Origin: Ligilactobacillus apodemi DSM 16634 = JCM 16172
Lineage (GTDB): Bacteria > Bacillota > Bacilli > Lactobacillales > Lactobacillaceae
Assembly (NCBI RefSeq): GCF_001434405.1
Contig: NZ_AZFT01000048.1
Coordinates: forward strand, 100,517 to 164,516
DNA length: 64,000 nucleotides
Reading direction: 5' to 3'
In this document: positions 34,299 through 43,598 of the stretch, one piece after another
Position numbering within the stretch: position 1 is the stretch's first letter
How the letters are laid out: each line of letters starts with the position of its first letter
Program-made: the position numbers and the translations under genes
Notes under the pieces: generated by a model
Seen by the model: only the letters and a program-made list of their open reading frames with translations
Databases searched by the model: none
What the model was told of the DNA's origin: nothing

Positions 34299-36491
34299 AT
34301 GAGACTTAATATGACAAAATCCGCGCTCGTTGAACTATATCAACAAGCCTGTAAATTACTAAAAAAAGGTGATGTTTTGCAGGCACAAGTAAAATTTAAC
34401 CAAATAAAAAAGATTGAACCAAATTATCGTTCAGTCAACTACTTTTTAGCTCGATGCAAGGCAGACTTAGATGGACCAGCAGATGATGTCTATGACTTAC
34501 TGGCAAAGCATTTAGCGACTAATACAGCAAAAAATAGGGTCGCTGCCTATCAGTTGGGACTAAAGATTGCGTTACAAGCGCAAGATAAAGCTAAATTTGA
34601 ACAGATCTTGCAGCAAGCAAAAAAGGAACAAATTACAGGGCTAGCAAAATTTGAACGGGCCTTTAAGCAATTGGATGCCAAAAAGCAACTGCGCCTAAAA
34701 TTTAAATTTATTCAATTTGCTAAAAGTAAAACACCGATCGCCCAAACTTCTGCGCCTAAATATCGGGCATACAAATTTTTTATCAATGGGATGACACCAG
34801 TTCAAAAACAAAGCTTTACTGATGGTAAATGGCATGAATTTGCGGTTACTACGCCTAAAGCATTGGAATTTAAGGGGTATATGGCTTGCACGATCAAAGA
34901 TGAACGCAAGTATTACCGAAAATTTTTACCTGATCTGCCCGATGCATTTTTAAGAAAGATGTTTAATGACTACTTGGAAGAAGATGAATTTTTTAAGACT
35001 AAGTGGGAGAAATCACGGGTCTTTTCGCTTCTCCAAGTACCTGTTTTTGAGCGTCATAAGATTGCAGAATTATTAGAATTAAATGGATTATTAGACGAAA
35101 CGGCGCGCCGACATCTGCAAGGCTGTGAAGATCTAGTTGAATTAAAAAAAGCAGGTGAATGTTTACCACTAAGTGAAGCAAATAAATTTAAAGAATTAGA
35201 ATTGCTTCAAGATTTTGGCTATATCTGTGCTAAAAATTGTGGTCAAACGATCCATTTAGCTGATAAATGCCAATTTGAACGTGATTTTAAGCGAGCATTG
35301 CAAAAGAAGTCCCGTAAAAAATTGCCGTTTAAACATCCCGCTGCGACTTATCGTCCAACTAGAGAGCAACTATCATTTATGCAATGGATCGCTCAAAATA
35401 AGGCACTAGTAGTTAATTTACTTGGAGTCGGTGGTTCAGGGAAGACGCATACTTTAGGGCAAATTTTAGATCCAAGTAAAACTTTAGCCCTTGCGCCGAC
35501 TCACAAAGCACGCTTGAATTTAGCGCAACATGGCTTTTATCACAACGATACTTTGCAACATGTTATTTATGAGTTGGAAAATGGCAACGAAAGTGTGATA
35601 ACTGATTATGAAGTGGTGATTTTGGATGAAGTTTCGATGGCGCCCCTTGAACTTTTAGCCAAATTGGTCACAAGTGCTACCGTTGGCGTAAGATATCTTT
35701 TGGTCGGTGATGAAAAACAGCTTCCACCGGTGACGCAAGACGAAGACGCACTTAGTGTTTGTGGGGATGCCTTAGAACTCATTAAAGCGTACGGCTCGTG
35801 CTTTTATTTTCGCGCTAATTTGCGGTGTAAAAATCAAGCGTTGAATAAATTTATTTGGGCTTGTCGCACCAAAGATCCGGCTAATTTGACAACGAGTATG
35901 GCCTTTCAAACTGCGACGGTAAAAGAAATGCTCAATGATAAATTTAAGCATCAAGCGCTAGAAGAATGCATGATCTTAGCTTATCGCAATCATACTGTAG
36001 GGTTGATCAATCAGCAATTTTACCGGCTTTTAGCTCAAAATAAACCACATGTACCATTTTACTTTCAAAATGGTTTTGGCCGTGGGGGCTTTTTTGTAGG
36101 GGCCCAAGTTGTTTTTTACCACAACGATGATAATTATCAAAATTACGGCTATACGAATAGTGAATTTGGCAAAGTGACTGCATTAAATTTAGTTGAAAAT
36201 GAAGATAAATCCACGGTCACAGTAGAAACAGAAGTCAAAAAATATGTGTTGCCCTTGAGTCGGGCACGCAAAGATCTCTTTTTAGCATATGCTTTAACGA
36301 TCCACAAAGCACAAGGGAGTGGAGCTAATAAAGTGTATGTTTTAGAAGCCGATGACTATGGTTTAGCTTATACGGCAGTTTCACGGACTAAACAAGAATT
36401 ATACTTTGTGAAAATGACTCGTGAAATGCTACTTGATGCACTCCAAAAAGAGACGCCCCGTAAGCAAAATATCTCTTTGGAGCATAAGTAA
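34299..36491 (+). CDS. RecD-like SF1B helicase with a novel N-terminal region
   Basis: Protein of 730 residues. The first ~130 residues look like TPR helices (QQACKLLKKGDVLQAQVKF, KKIEPNYRSVNYFLARCK), followed by an unrecognised middle part. The ATPase core starts near 355: Walker A VGGSGKTH, motif II ILDEVSMAPLE, and the late IHKAQGSGANKVYV and AYTAVSRTKQELYFV, as in RecD2/TraA helicases. It lacks the helix-hairpin-helix N-domain of RecD2. Probable 5'-3' DNA unwinding in repair or conjugation-like processes (inference). AGGA site before the ATG. Confidence 0.8.
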   Translation: MRLNMTKSALVELYQQACKLLKKGDVLQAQVKFNQIKKIEPNYRSVNYFLARCKADLDGPADDVYDLLAKHLATNTAKNRVAAYQLGLKIALQAQDKAKFEQILQQAKKEQITGLAKFERAFKQLDAKKQLRLKFKFIQFAKSKTPIAQTSAPKYRAYKFFINGMTPVQKQSFTDGKWHEFAVTTPKALEFKGYMACTIKDERKYYRKFLPDLPDAFLRKMFNDYLEEDEFFKTKWEKSRVFSLLQVPVFERHKIAELLELNGLLDETARRHLQGCEDLVELKKAGECLPLSEANKFKELELLQDFGYICAKNCGQTIHLADKCQFERDFKRALQKKSRKKLPFKHPAATYRPTREQLSFMQWIAQNKALVVNLLGVGGSGKTHTLGQILDPSKTLALAPTHKARLNLAQHGFYHNDTLQHVIYELENGNESVITDYEVVILDEVSMAPLELLAKLVTSATVGVRYLLVGDEKQLPPVTQDEDALSVCGDALELIKAYGSCFYFRANLRCKNQALNKFIWACRTKDPANLTTSMAFQTATVKEMLNDKFKHQALEECMILAYRNHTVGLINQQFYRLLAQNKPHVPFYFQNGFGRGGFFVGAQVVFYHNDDNYQNYGYTNSEFGKVTALNLVENEDKSTVTVETEVKKYVLPLSRARKDLFLAYALTIHKAQGSGANKVYVLEADDYGLAYTAVSRTKQELYFVKMTREMLLDALQKETPRKQNISLEHK

Positions 36492-36525
36492 GCGCAAAGT
36501 ATCTTTATCAATTTATTTGAAAAAG

Positions 36526-36534
36526 TGCTAAAAT
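36526..36534 (+). promoter_or_regulatory. Extended -10 promoter of cfa
   Basis: TGCTAAAAT, 39 bases before the cfa start, right after the helicase gene. Confidence 0.4.
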
Positions 36535-36573
36535 ATAAAATGTTATTAATATTAGAAGGGTGGCGGAAATTAA

Positions 36574-37752
36574 ATGTTTAACAATTTCTTCTTAAAAGAA
36601 GTCCTCAAACATTCATTTAACATCCCCGTGCAAGTAACGTACGCCGATGGAACAGTCGAACACTATGGCACGAAGGGAGAACCGCAAGTAAAAATAACCT
36701 TCCACCGAGATATTTCGATGAAAGAGTTGACACATAATGCTTCATTAACCTTAGGTGAAGCATATATGGATAAGGAAATTGAAATCGATGGCTCGATCCA
36801 AGACTTGATAACATCAGCCTATGAATCAGCTGGGAGTTTCTTAAACAATAAGACACTCAAGCGCTTTATGCCTAAACAGTCCCATACTGAACGGCGTAGC
36901 AAATCAGATGTTCAGAGTCACTATGATATTGGTAACGATTTTTATCGCCTTTGGCTTGATGACACAATGACTTATTCGTGTGCATACTTCAAAGATCCAC
37001 AAGATACTTTAAAAGATGCACAGATCAATAAAGTTCACCATATCATTGATAAATTAGATCCTAAACCTAACAAGACTTTATTAGATATTGGTTGTGGGTG
37101 GGGCACGTTAATGTTGACCGCTTGCAAAGAATATGATCTAAATGTTGTGGGGATCACATTGAGCCAAGAGCAATATGATTTTGTCAATCAACGGATCAAA
37201 GATGAAGGCTTAGAAGGAAAAGCTAAAGTTATCTTGACTGACTACCGTGAATTAAAACATGAACCGTTTGATTATATTACAAGTGTCGGGATGTTTGAAC
37301 ATGTCGGGCGCGAAAACTTAGGCGAATATTTCCAAAAAGTTTCTGATTATTTGAAGCCACAAGGTGTGGCATTGATCCATGGTATCACACGTCAACAAGG
37401 TGGTGCGGTAAATGCTTGGATCAATAAGTATATTTTCCCAGGGGGATATATTCCCGGGTTAACTGAAAATATCCAACACATTTTAGATGCTGGGATGCAA
37501 ATTGCCGATATGGAAACTTTGCGTCGCCATTATCAAAAAACGTTAGAAATTTGGGATGAAAACTTTAAAGAAGCTCTTCCAGAAGTTCGTAAACTTGAAG
37601 ATGAACGCTTCATTCGCATGTGGGATCTTTATCTCCAAGCTTGTGCAGCATCATTTGAATCAGGAAATATCGATGTGATCCAATATTTGATCTCTAAAGG
37701 TCCTAGTGGTAATAACTTACCGATCACACGTGAATACATGTATCATAACTAA
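36574..37752 (+). CDS. cfa: Cyclopropane-fatty-acyl-phospholipid synthase
   Basis: SAM-dependent methyltransferase of 392 residues that adds a methylene bridge to unsaturated acyl chains of membrane lipids, raising acid and solvent tolerance. SAM-binding [12 protein letters not shown] near 168-179; substrate and bicarbonate-site landmarks [25 protein letters not shown] and [12 protein letters not shown]-terminal [25 protein letters not shown] before the ATG. Its acid-stress role fits the amino-acid decarboxylase upstream. Confidence 0.95.
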   Translation: MFNNFFLKEVLKHSFNIPVQVTYADGTVEHYGTKGEPQVKITFHRDISMKELTHNASLTLGEAYMDKEIEIDGSIQDLITSAYESAGSFLNNKTLKRFMPKQSHTERRSKSDVQSHYDIGNDFYRLWLDDTMTYSCAYFKDPQDTLKDAQINKVHHIIDKLDPKPNKTLLDIGCGWGTLMLTACKEYDLNVVGITLSQEQYDFVNQRIKDEGLEGKAKVILTDYRELKHEPFDYITSVGMFEHVGRENLGEYFQKVSDYLKPQGVALIHGITRQQGGAVNAWINKYIFPGGYIPGLTENIQHILDAGMQIADMETLRRHYQKTLEIWDENFKEALPEVRKLEDERFIRMWDLYLQACAASFESGNIDVIQYLISKGPSGNNLPITREYMYHN

Positions 37753-37797
37753 AAAAAACACTGAATTGCCTAGTTTGTAGCAATTCAGTGTTTTTTT
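37752..37797. terminator. Bidirectional terminator cfa / DedA gene
   Basis: AAAAAAACACTGAATTGC and its exact complement around a 10-base loop, T-runs on both strands. Confidence 0.9.
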
Positions 37798-38407
37798 AAC
37801 GACATTTACGGGTGAAGTAATAAACTCCGCCTCCCAAACAGATGGTAACTAATAAGAAGAAAGCAGCTGTTGAATATGTGTCGATCACTGCGACGATCGT
37901 AGGCCAAGCCGCACCAGCTACACGACCAACATAAATCAAAACAGTGTTCCAAATCAAGGTCCCTAAAGTCGTTAAAAATAAAAATTTAGGGAAAGTGTAG
38001 TGTGTCATTCCAGCGGGAACCGAAATGAGAGAGCGAACAACAGGAACAAAGCGCCCGAAGAATAACGCTAACACACCGTGGCGATTAAAGAAGTTAGCTG
38101 CTTTGTCAAGATCTTCGGCTTTAAAGTGAAGAATCTGGCCAACTTTACCATTTAAAATCTTTTCTAAGCGTTCAACTGAAAGAAAATGACCTACAGCGTA
38201 AAGAATCATGGCTCCTAGGACTGCACCAAAAGTAGCGGCAGCGATCGCACCAAAGATATTTAAGCCAGCGGTCAAGGTCAAAAATCCCGTGAATGTTAAA
38301 ACAACTTCAGAAGGGATCGGGGGAAAGATATTTTCAAGGGCAATCAGCAGTGCGATTCCGAGATACCCGTACTGTCCGATAAGTTCGGTCAAAACTGTTG
38401 TGTCCAT
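37796..38407 (-). CDS. DedA family membrane protein
   Basis: Protein of 203 residues with about five hydrophobic segments. It has the DedA/VTT landmarks ALENIFPPIPSEVVLTFTGF near 24-43 and GRFVPVVRSLISVPAGMTHY near 117-136. The family includes undecaprenyl-phosphate and phosphatidylethanolamine flippases; the neighbouring uppP gene makes a C55-P role attractive (inference). Between a GAAAGGAA element and the ATG lies a perfect hairpin, listed separately; without it the ribosome site would be about 30 bases away. Confidence 0.88.
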   Translation of the reverse strand: MDTTVLTELIGQYGYLGIALLIALENIFPPIPSEVVLTFTGFLTLTAGLNIFGAIAAATFGAVLGAMILYAVGHFLSVERLEKILNGKVGQILHFKAEDLDKAANFFNRHGVLALFFGRFVPVVRSLISVPAGMTHYTFPKFLFLTTLGTLIWNTVLIYVGRVAGAAWPTIVAVIDTYSTAAFFLLVTICLGGGVYYFTRKCR

Positions 38408-38417
38408 GTAAAATTTA

Positions 38418-38436
38418 TTACAGTTAAAAACTGTAA
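38418..38436 (-). promoter_or_regulatory. Hairpin between ribosome site and start of the DedA gene
   Basis: TTACAGTT-AAA-AACTGTAA, 8-bp perfect arms. On the minus strand GAAAGGAA precedes it and ATG follows about ten bases after. Folding would bring the ribosome site to normal spacing; alternatively it is an operator. Confidence 0.45.
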
Positions 38437-38605
38437 ATTCCTTTCTTAATTTTCAACGTGTTGTACACGAAATAGCTTAAGTATGATTCTAATGGTTTTG
38501 ACAGCAAAAGACAAATTGAATCATGTAAATTTAATCTTTTGCTAGAAACTTAGCTAAATTCTAAGAAGTTAAGGGAAGCCGATTTTTCTTAGCCCGGGTA
38601 ACTAA

Positions 38606-38638
38606 AAAAACTTCGAGTAATAAACTACCCGAAGTTTT
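38606..38638 (-). terminator. Terminator of uppP
   Basis: On the minus strand AAAACTTCG-GTAG pairs with CT-CGAAGTTTT, followed by a T-run. Confidence 0.7.
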
Positions 38639-38645
38639 AGCTTTA

Positions 38646-39497
38646 TTATTTAATGATCCAGAAGTAAAGGATGACTAAAATACCTAAAATGATCCGATAC
38701 CAGCCGAATGCTTTGAATGTATGTTTTTTGATATATTGCATCAAGAATTTGATTGCGATGATCGAAGTAACAAAAGCAGTGATCATCCCAACTGCTAAGA
38801 TCCAAAGTTCCATTGGGGTAAAGGCAAGGCCGAATTTCAAAAGCTTAAAGAGCGCTGCCCCAAACATAACTGGGATCGCTAAGAAGAACGTAAATTCAGT
38901 AGCAACTGTCCGGGAAACACCTAAGAGTAATGCCCCTACGATCGTAGCCCCTGAACGAGATGTTCCTGGGAAAACTGCGGCGATCAATTGGAAAAAGCCG
39001 ATCAAGACTACCGTGTAGTAAGAAAGTTCGGCAATTGATGTGATTTTTGGTTGATGATTTTTATGTATATCTTCGATCCAGATAAAGGCGATACCAAAAA
39101 TGATCAATGCGAGCGCAACACAAGTTGGATTATAAAAGAGTCGTTCAAATGTATCATTAAAAGCGACCCCGATGATTCCGGCAGGCAAGCATGCAATAAA
39201 GATCTTGACCCACATGATCATGATATCTTTATCGACGTAGCGCCAAATTCCAGTAGCGTTTTTGGCACTATGCTGTGGTGTGTGGAACGGCCAGATCTTT
39301 GACCAATAAATCAGGACAACGGCTAAGATCGCCCCTAATTGGATCACCACTTCAAACATACTGTAAAAATCTTTGGAAACATCTAACTTAACAAATTGAT
39401 CTAATAAGATCATATGACCGGTACTACTGATCGGAAGCCATTCGGTGATACCTTCAACGACCCCGAAAAGAAATGCCTTCAAAAGTTCAATTACCAT
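38646..39497 (-). CDS. uppP: Undecaprenyl-diphosphatase
   Basis: BacA/UppP, 283 residues, dephosphorylates undecaprenyl diphosphate outside the membrane to recycle the peptidoglycan carrier lipid; extra copies give bacitracin resistance. EGITEWLPISSTGHMILL near 15-32 holds the catalytic Glu and Ser, and PGTSRSGATI near 177-186 the catalytic Arg. About eight hydrophobic segments. AAAGGAA before the ATG. Confidence 0.95.
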   Translation of the reverse strand: MVIELLKAFLFGVVEGITEWLPISSTGHMILLDQFVKLDVSKDFYSMFEVVIQLGAILAVVLIYWSKIWPFHTPQHSAKNATGIWRYVDKDIMIMWVKIFIACLPAGIIGVAFNDTFERLFYNPTCVALALIIFGIAFIWIEDIHKNHQPKITSIAELSYYTVVLIGFFQLIAAVFPGTSRSGATIVGALLLGVSRTVATEFTFFLAIPVMFGAALFKLLKFGLAFTPMELWILAVGMITAFVTSIIAIKFLMQYIKKHTFKAFGWYRIILGILVILYFWIIK

Positions 39498-39598
39498 TTT
39501 ATTGAATTCCTTTCCGATTATTCAAGAATCTTATCTATTATAAAATATGTTGCTAGAAGTGACAAGCGAGTCTATAACGGATAGTAGTGTGAGAGACG

Positions 39599-39607
39599 TG
39601 GTATAAT
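39599..39607 (+). promoter_or_regulatory. Extended -10 promoter of the CopY-like gene
   Basis: TGGTATAAT 31 bases before the start; no cop-box (TACANNTGTA) was seen around it. Confidence 0.55.
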
Positions 39608-39637
39608 TAGGATAAATTAAGCGACAGGGAGATAAAG

Positions 39638-40090
39638 ATGGCAGAAAATATCGAGATCAGTAATGCAGAATGGGAGATCATGCGCGTTATTTGGACTTTG
39701 GGTGAAGCAACAAGTCGACAATTAGTGGAAATCATGGAGGTCAAACGTCAATGGAAACCAGCAACGACTAAGACGCTTTTGGGGCGATTGACCACGAAGG
39801 GAGCCTTGGCGACTAAAAAGGCGGGACGGGGTTTTATTTATTATCCGTTAGTAGAAGAACAAAAAACGATCGATCAACAGTTGATGCGTAGTTTTGGTAA
39901 TATTTGTCAGATGCATACGGGCAAGACTTTAACTTATTTAGTTGATAATTTAGACCTGACCCAAACTGATATCCAAAATATTATGGCAGTGCTCCAACAG
40001 AAATTACCAGATGCCCCCACCACCTTGGCGTGCGATTGTATTCCCGCAAGTTTTGGGTTAAAACATTGTAAAAGTTGTCAGGAAGGTTAA
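39638..40090 (+). CDS. CopY/BlaI family transcriptional repressor
   Basis: Winged-helix repressor of 150 residues. ISNAEWEIMRVIWTLGEATSRQLVEIM at the N-terminus and the recognition region ATTKTLLGRLTTKGAL are family hallmarks. The C-terminus has CDC (near 133) and CKSC (near 146), a cysteine arrangement resembling the Cu/Zn site of CopY, though the spacing (C-x-C-x10-C-x-x-C) is wider than usual. No copper ATPase or chaperone gene follows, so its targets lie elsewhere. ORF starts behind AGGGAG. Confidence 0.85.
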   Translation: MAENIEISNAEWEIMRVIWTLGEATSRQLVEIMEVKRQWKPATTKTLLGRLTTKGALATKKAGRGFIYYPLVEEQKTIDQQLMRSFGNICQMHTGKTLTYLVDNLDLTQTDIQNIMAVLQQKLPDAPTTLACDCIPASFGLKHCKSCQEG

Positions 40091-40136
40091 AAAGTTTTAG
40101 GAGCACCTAATTAATACTTTCGGATGAGTTGAAATG

Positions 40137-40145
40137 TGGTATACT
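40137..40145 (+). promoter_or_regulatory. Extended -10 promoter of the universal stress gene
   Basis: TGGTATACT. It overlaps the beginning of a longer open frame (from 40134), which rules that frame out as the true start. Confidence 0.5.
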
Positions 40146-40184
40146 ATGAACGTAGTAAATTTATTTATAGATAGGATGGTTGAT

Positions 40185-40628
40185 ATGGATACTGAACCGA
40201 TCAAAAACATCAAAAAGATCTTAGTCGGTGTCGATGACTCTGAAGATGCGCAACTTGCCTTTCGGGTCGCTATGCGTCGTGCCTTAGATTTAAATGCAAC
40301 GCTATGCATCACTTCGATTTTAGAGTCAGATGAGATGAATGTTTTCCAAGCATTGAGCGCAGACTATGTTCATGGTGAACGACAAGAGCTTGAAAAACAC
40401 GTGGAAGAATACCGTAAGATCGCATTAAAAGCTGGGATCAAGCGAGTTGAAGTGGTCATTGCTGAAGGTGATGCCGGAGAAACGATCATTAAACGTGTTA
40501 TCCCCAAGGTTGAACCAGATTTGTTGATCATTGGGGCGTTATCAAAGAAGGGTGTTAAGAAATTCTTTGGTTCCCAGGCAGCTTATATGGCTAAAAATTC
40601 ACCGATTTCCGTACTGGTTGTACGCTAA
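40185..40628 (+). CDS. Universal stress protein (UspA family)
   Basis: Protein of 147 residues. KKILVGVDDSEDAQLAFRVAMRRA at the N-terminus, and the ATP-binding loop near the C-terminus reads LIIGALSKKGVKKFFGSQAAYM, close to the G-x2-G-x9-G-(S/T) pattern but with A-L-S-K-K-G after the first Gly. Start set at ATG 40185, eight bases from AGGA, because the longer frame begins in the promoter. Function: stress survival, probably nucleotide-dependent. Confidence 0.88.
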   Translation: MDTEPIKNIKKILVGVDDSEDAQLAFRVAMRRALDLNATLCITSILESDEMNVFQALSADYVHGERQELEKHVEEYRKIALKAGIKRVEVVIAEGDAGETIIKRVIPKVEPDLLIIGALSKKGVKKFFGSQAAYMAKNSPISVLVVR

Positions 40629-40642
40629 TTCTAGTTTAGAAA

Positions 40643-40697
40643 GAGACTGCAGCAAAGATTTGGATTTAGTCAGGGATTTTTGCTGTCGTCTTTTTTT
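40643..40697 (+). terminator. Terminator of the universal stress gene
   Basis: AGAC-GCAGCAAA pairs with TTTGCTG-CGTCT, large loop, then seven T. Confidence 0.75.
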
Positions 40698-40768
40698 GTT
40701 ATAATCGATAATGAAACTCTTCATTAGAGAGAATAAACTAGAAAGAAGATTAAGGATAAGGTCAAATT

Positions 40769-41293
40769 ATGAGTAAAAGTCAAGAAAAGAAACAAGAAAT
40801 TCTCGCTCTTGCACTTAGAACACTTTTAAAGCATGAAGCAGTTGAAAAGATCACCGTTGATCAAATTTGTCGGGAAGCTAAAGTTCATCGCAGTACATTT
40901 TATCGTTATTTTCAAGATAAATATGATTTATTGCAATACGCTTTTGGAACATTGATGTTAAGTAAGTTAGACGAAGAAGACATTGTAGATTCCATGATTT
41001 CCATGATCATTAAAGATAAAGAAATCTTTCGGAATGTTTCGATCAACAATAGTAATAACTTATTGTATTGGATGATGTTGGATATGTTGACTGAACGGAT
41101 CTTAGAAGCAAGTTTGAACGATCGATTGCATAATATCAAATGGATCGAAGAAACAGTTCTAACTTCTACCGATAAAAAATTAGCCGCTAATATGATTGCT
41201 GGTGCCTGCCTGACATTATTTTTTAAATGGGTCGAAAGTAATTTTCAAATGAGCCCAGAAGAATTAAGTGATTTTATTCACCATTTGCACTAA
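40769..41293 (+). CDS. TetR/AcrR family transcriptional regulator
   Basis: Regulator of 174 residues. Helix-turn-helix KITVDQICREAKVHRSTFYRYFQDKYDLL near 30-58, then a ligand domain of the DhaS-like or TetR C-terminal type with no recognisable ligand signature. Stand-alone; its target may be itself or the genes further down. AAAGATTAAGGAT region before the ATG. Confidence 0.88.
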   Translation: MSKSQEKKQEILALALRTLLKHEAVEKITVDQICREAKVHRSTFYRYFQDKYDLLQYAFGTLMLSKLDEEDIVDSMISMIIKDKEIFRNVSINNSNNLLYWMMLDMLTERILEASLNDRLHNIKWIEETVLTSTDKKLAANMIAGACLTLFFKWVESNFQMSPEELSDFIHHLH

Positions 41294-41501
41294 TTTTCAG
41301 TGGGAAATAAATTTACCCATAATCTTTTACTTTAAATAGAAAATAGTATACAATATAATTGCTATTAGTATAGGATAACTGTACTGTCTACGTAGGGGTA
41401 TGTTGTACTAGTAAGTATAGCAGTAGATATAGCGTGTCAGAATTTTATGACTGAGCTGTCAAGTTTCAGTGCTCATTGATTTTTGAGGGGGGTTAAAGAT
41501 A

Positions 41502-41945
41502 ATGAGTTCTTTACAAAGAATGACAACTAATTTGTGTCAAGTGTTACGGTTACATGAATATCGTAACAGCAATACACCGGAGTTAGATAAACTCGGTGCG
41601 ATTGATATGTACTATCTGGAAGCGATCTACCAATTAAAAGATCCAACGATCGGTACGATCTCACGCTTACTAGGACAATCAACACCAAATACCAATTATC
41701 ACATTAAAAAGTTATTGGAGTTGGGATTGATCCAAAAGAGACTAGATGATGAAGATCATCGTGTAACACACTTATCGGTAACTGATAAGTATCATGATGT
41801 ACTTGAATCGAATTCGGAGTTTTGGAATAGTTTACAGAATCGGTTGGAAGAAACCGTCTCTGCTCGAGATTTAGCTGTTTTTCAGCGGATCTTACGTCAG
41901 TTGGTCGAAGTATTAGCTGAAGAAACGACTTTAAATGATTTTTAA
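41502..41945 (+). CDS. MarR family transcriptional regulator
   Basis: Winged-helix protein of 147 residues. GTISRLLGQSTPNTNYHIKKLLELGLIQKRLDDEDHRVTHLSVTD is split here for length: recognition part STPNTNYHIKKLLELGLI and wing RLDDEDHRVTHLSVT. GAGGGGGG before the ATG. The gap 41294-41501 upstream (208 bases) has no gene; it holds -10-like TATAAT near 41354 and irregular AGTATAG repeats. Target unknown. Confidence 0.85.
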   Translation: MSSLQRMTTNLCQVLRLHEYRNSNTPELDKLGAIDMYYLEAIYQLKDPTIGTISRLLGQSTPNTNYHIKKLLELGLIQKRLDDEDHRVTHLSVTDKYHDVLESNSEFWNSLQNRLEETVSARDLAVFQRILRQLVEVLAEETTLNDF

Positions 41946-41965
41946 AACAAATAACGCTTAAAGTT

Positions 41966-42000
41966 AAAAGTGTAACCAGTGTTTTGGTTACACTTTTTTT
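41966..42000 (+). terminator. Terminator of the MarR gene
   Basis: Perfect AAAAGTGTAACC/GGTTACACTTTT stem with an 8-base loop and T-run. Confidence 0.9.
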
Positions 42001-42061
42001 GATGAATTTTTTTGATAGATATAATATGATGGAATTATAAATAAGAGGAGGTTTTTTAGTA

Positions 42062-43453
42062 GTGGCAGAAAAATTTAAATTTAAACCCAGCGACCCAAAA
42101 ACATTAGCAGACAGTTGTGATGTGGTTATTATTGGTTCAGGTGGTGCAGGTTTAGTCAGTGCGCTTCAAGCACGCGAGCTAGGACTGCGCCCAATAGTTT
42201 TGGAAAAAATGCCAATCGTTGGGGGAAATACTTTAAGAGCCTCGTCGGGAATGAATGCGGCGGAGACAAATGTCCAATTACGTCACGGCATTGTTGATAG
42301 TTTTTCCGAGTTTTATCAAGAAACTTACCAAGGTGGCGGACGTTTGAATGATCCTAAACTTTTATCGTATTTTACGACACATAGTGGCCAAGCAATTGAT
42401 TGGTTGCATTGGCATGGAATCAAACTTAACGATTTAACGATCACAGGTGGAATGTCGAAAAAACGAGCTCACCGGCCCCAAAGTACTGCTCCAGTAGGTG
42501 CTTTTTTGATCAATAATTTGCTATGGTTATTAGCTCAAGTTGAAGTGCCGATTTTTACAAATGCTAAGGTTGAAAAACTTTTAAAGAGTGAAGAAGGAAA
42601 GATCCGCGGAGTCGAAGTTGATCTTGCTGGACAAAAGCAAACGATCGTAACTGATGCGGTGATCTTAGCCACTGGTGGGTTTGGTGCTTCAAAAGAATTA
42701 ATGAAACGCTATCGCCCAGATCTACTATCATACAAAACAACTAACCAAAATGGCGCTACTGGTGATGGGATCAAGCTAGCCACACAACTTGGGGCGCAAG
42801 CGATCCAAATGGAAATGGTCCAGATCCATCCAACCGTGCAACAAGATACAGACCATACTTACTTGATCGGTGAAGCGGTCCGCGGTGAAGGAGCTATTTT
42901 AGTTGATCACAGCGGGGTTCGGTTCACTGATGAATTAGGAACAAGAAAAGTAGTTGCTAATAAGATCACTGATTTGCCACAAAAATCGGCTTATTTGATC
43001 TTTGATGAAGGGGTCAAACAACGCGTAAAAGCACTTGATTTTTATTTACAAAAAGGTTTAGTGCTCCAAGCCGAATCAATTGCAGAGCTAGCAACTAAGC
43101 TAAATATGGAACAAACAACGCTACATGATACATTATTACGTTGGAATACAGCGGTTGAAACTAAAAAGGATGTTCAATTTGGGCGTCACACAGGAATGCA
43201 ACGTAAATTGATACAAGCACCATTTTATGCGATCCACATTGCTCCAGCGATCCACTATACTATGGGTGGTTTGCATATTGATGAAAAGACGCGTGTGCTT
43301 GATGAAAACGGGGAAATAATTCCCGGGTTATTTGCTGCCGGTGAAGTGGCTGGTGGTTTACACGGAAATAATCGGATCGGTGGTAATTCGATCGCAGAAA
43401 CAGTTGTTTTTGGACGTCAAGCAGGTCAACAAGTTGCTCAATATTTGGAATAA
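42062..43453 (+). CDS. Flavocytochrome c / fumarate-reductase-type FAD protein
   Basis: FAD-dependent reductase of 463 residues. FAD fold DVVIIGSGGAGLVSALQA near 21-38, NTLRASSGMNAAETN, the substrate and dicarboxylate region HRPQSTAPVGAFL, catalytic-type EAVRGEGAILV, and C-terminal GNNRIGGNSIAETVVFGRQAG. No haem or FMN-attachment domain is visible, so it is the soluble single-domain form common in lactobacilli, probably NADH-linked through a partner or reducing fumarate or urocanate. GTG start; AGGAGG 11 bases upstream. Confidence 0.85.
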   Translation: MAEKFKFKPSDPKTLADSCDVVIIGSGGAGLVSALQARELGLRPIVLEKMPIVGGNTLRASSGMNAAETNVQLRHGIVDSFSEFYQETYQGGGRLNDPKLLSYFTTHSGQAIDWLHWHGIKLNDLTITGGMSKKRAHRPQSTAPVGAFLINNLLWLLAQVEVPIFTNAKVEKLLKSEEGKIRGVEVDLAGQKQTIVTDAVILATGGFGASKELMKRYRPDLLSYKTTNQNGATGDGIKLATQLGAQAIQMEMVQIHPTVQQDTDHTYLIGEAVRGEGAILVDHSGVRFTDELGTRKVVANKITDLPQKSAYLIFDEGVKQRVKALDFYLQKGLVLQAESIAELATKLNMEQTTLHDTLLRWNTAVETKKDVQFGRHTGMQRKLIQAPFYAIHIAPAIHYTMGGLHIDEKTRVLDENGEIIPGLFAAGEVAGGLHGNNRIGGNSIAETVVFGRQAGQQVAQYLE

Positions 43454-43598
43454 GGTAGTGTAAGGGGAATAAATCTGAGCTGGTTTTAAAAGGGGCTTTT
43501 TTTACACGGATAATAAAAAAACGTGTATAATCAATAAAGGAATAAATAGATAAATTTTTTTATTTTCTTGAAATTAAATAGAAAAAGAGGTTCAAAAA

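Noticed and set aside
40134..40184. Longer universal stress protein start at 40134
   Set aside because: It coincides with the extended -10 promoter; ATG 40185 has proper AGGA spacing.
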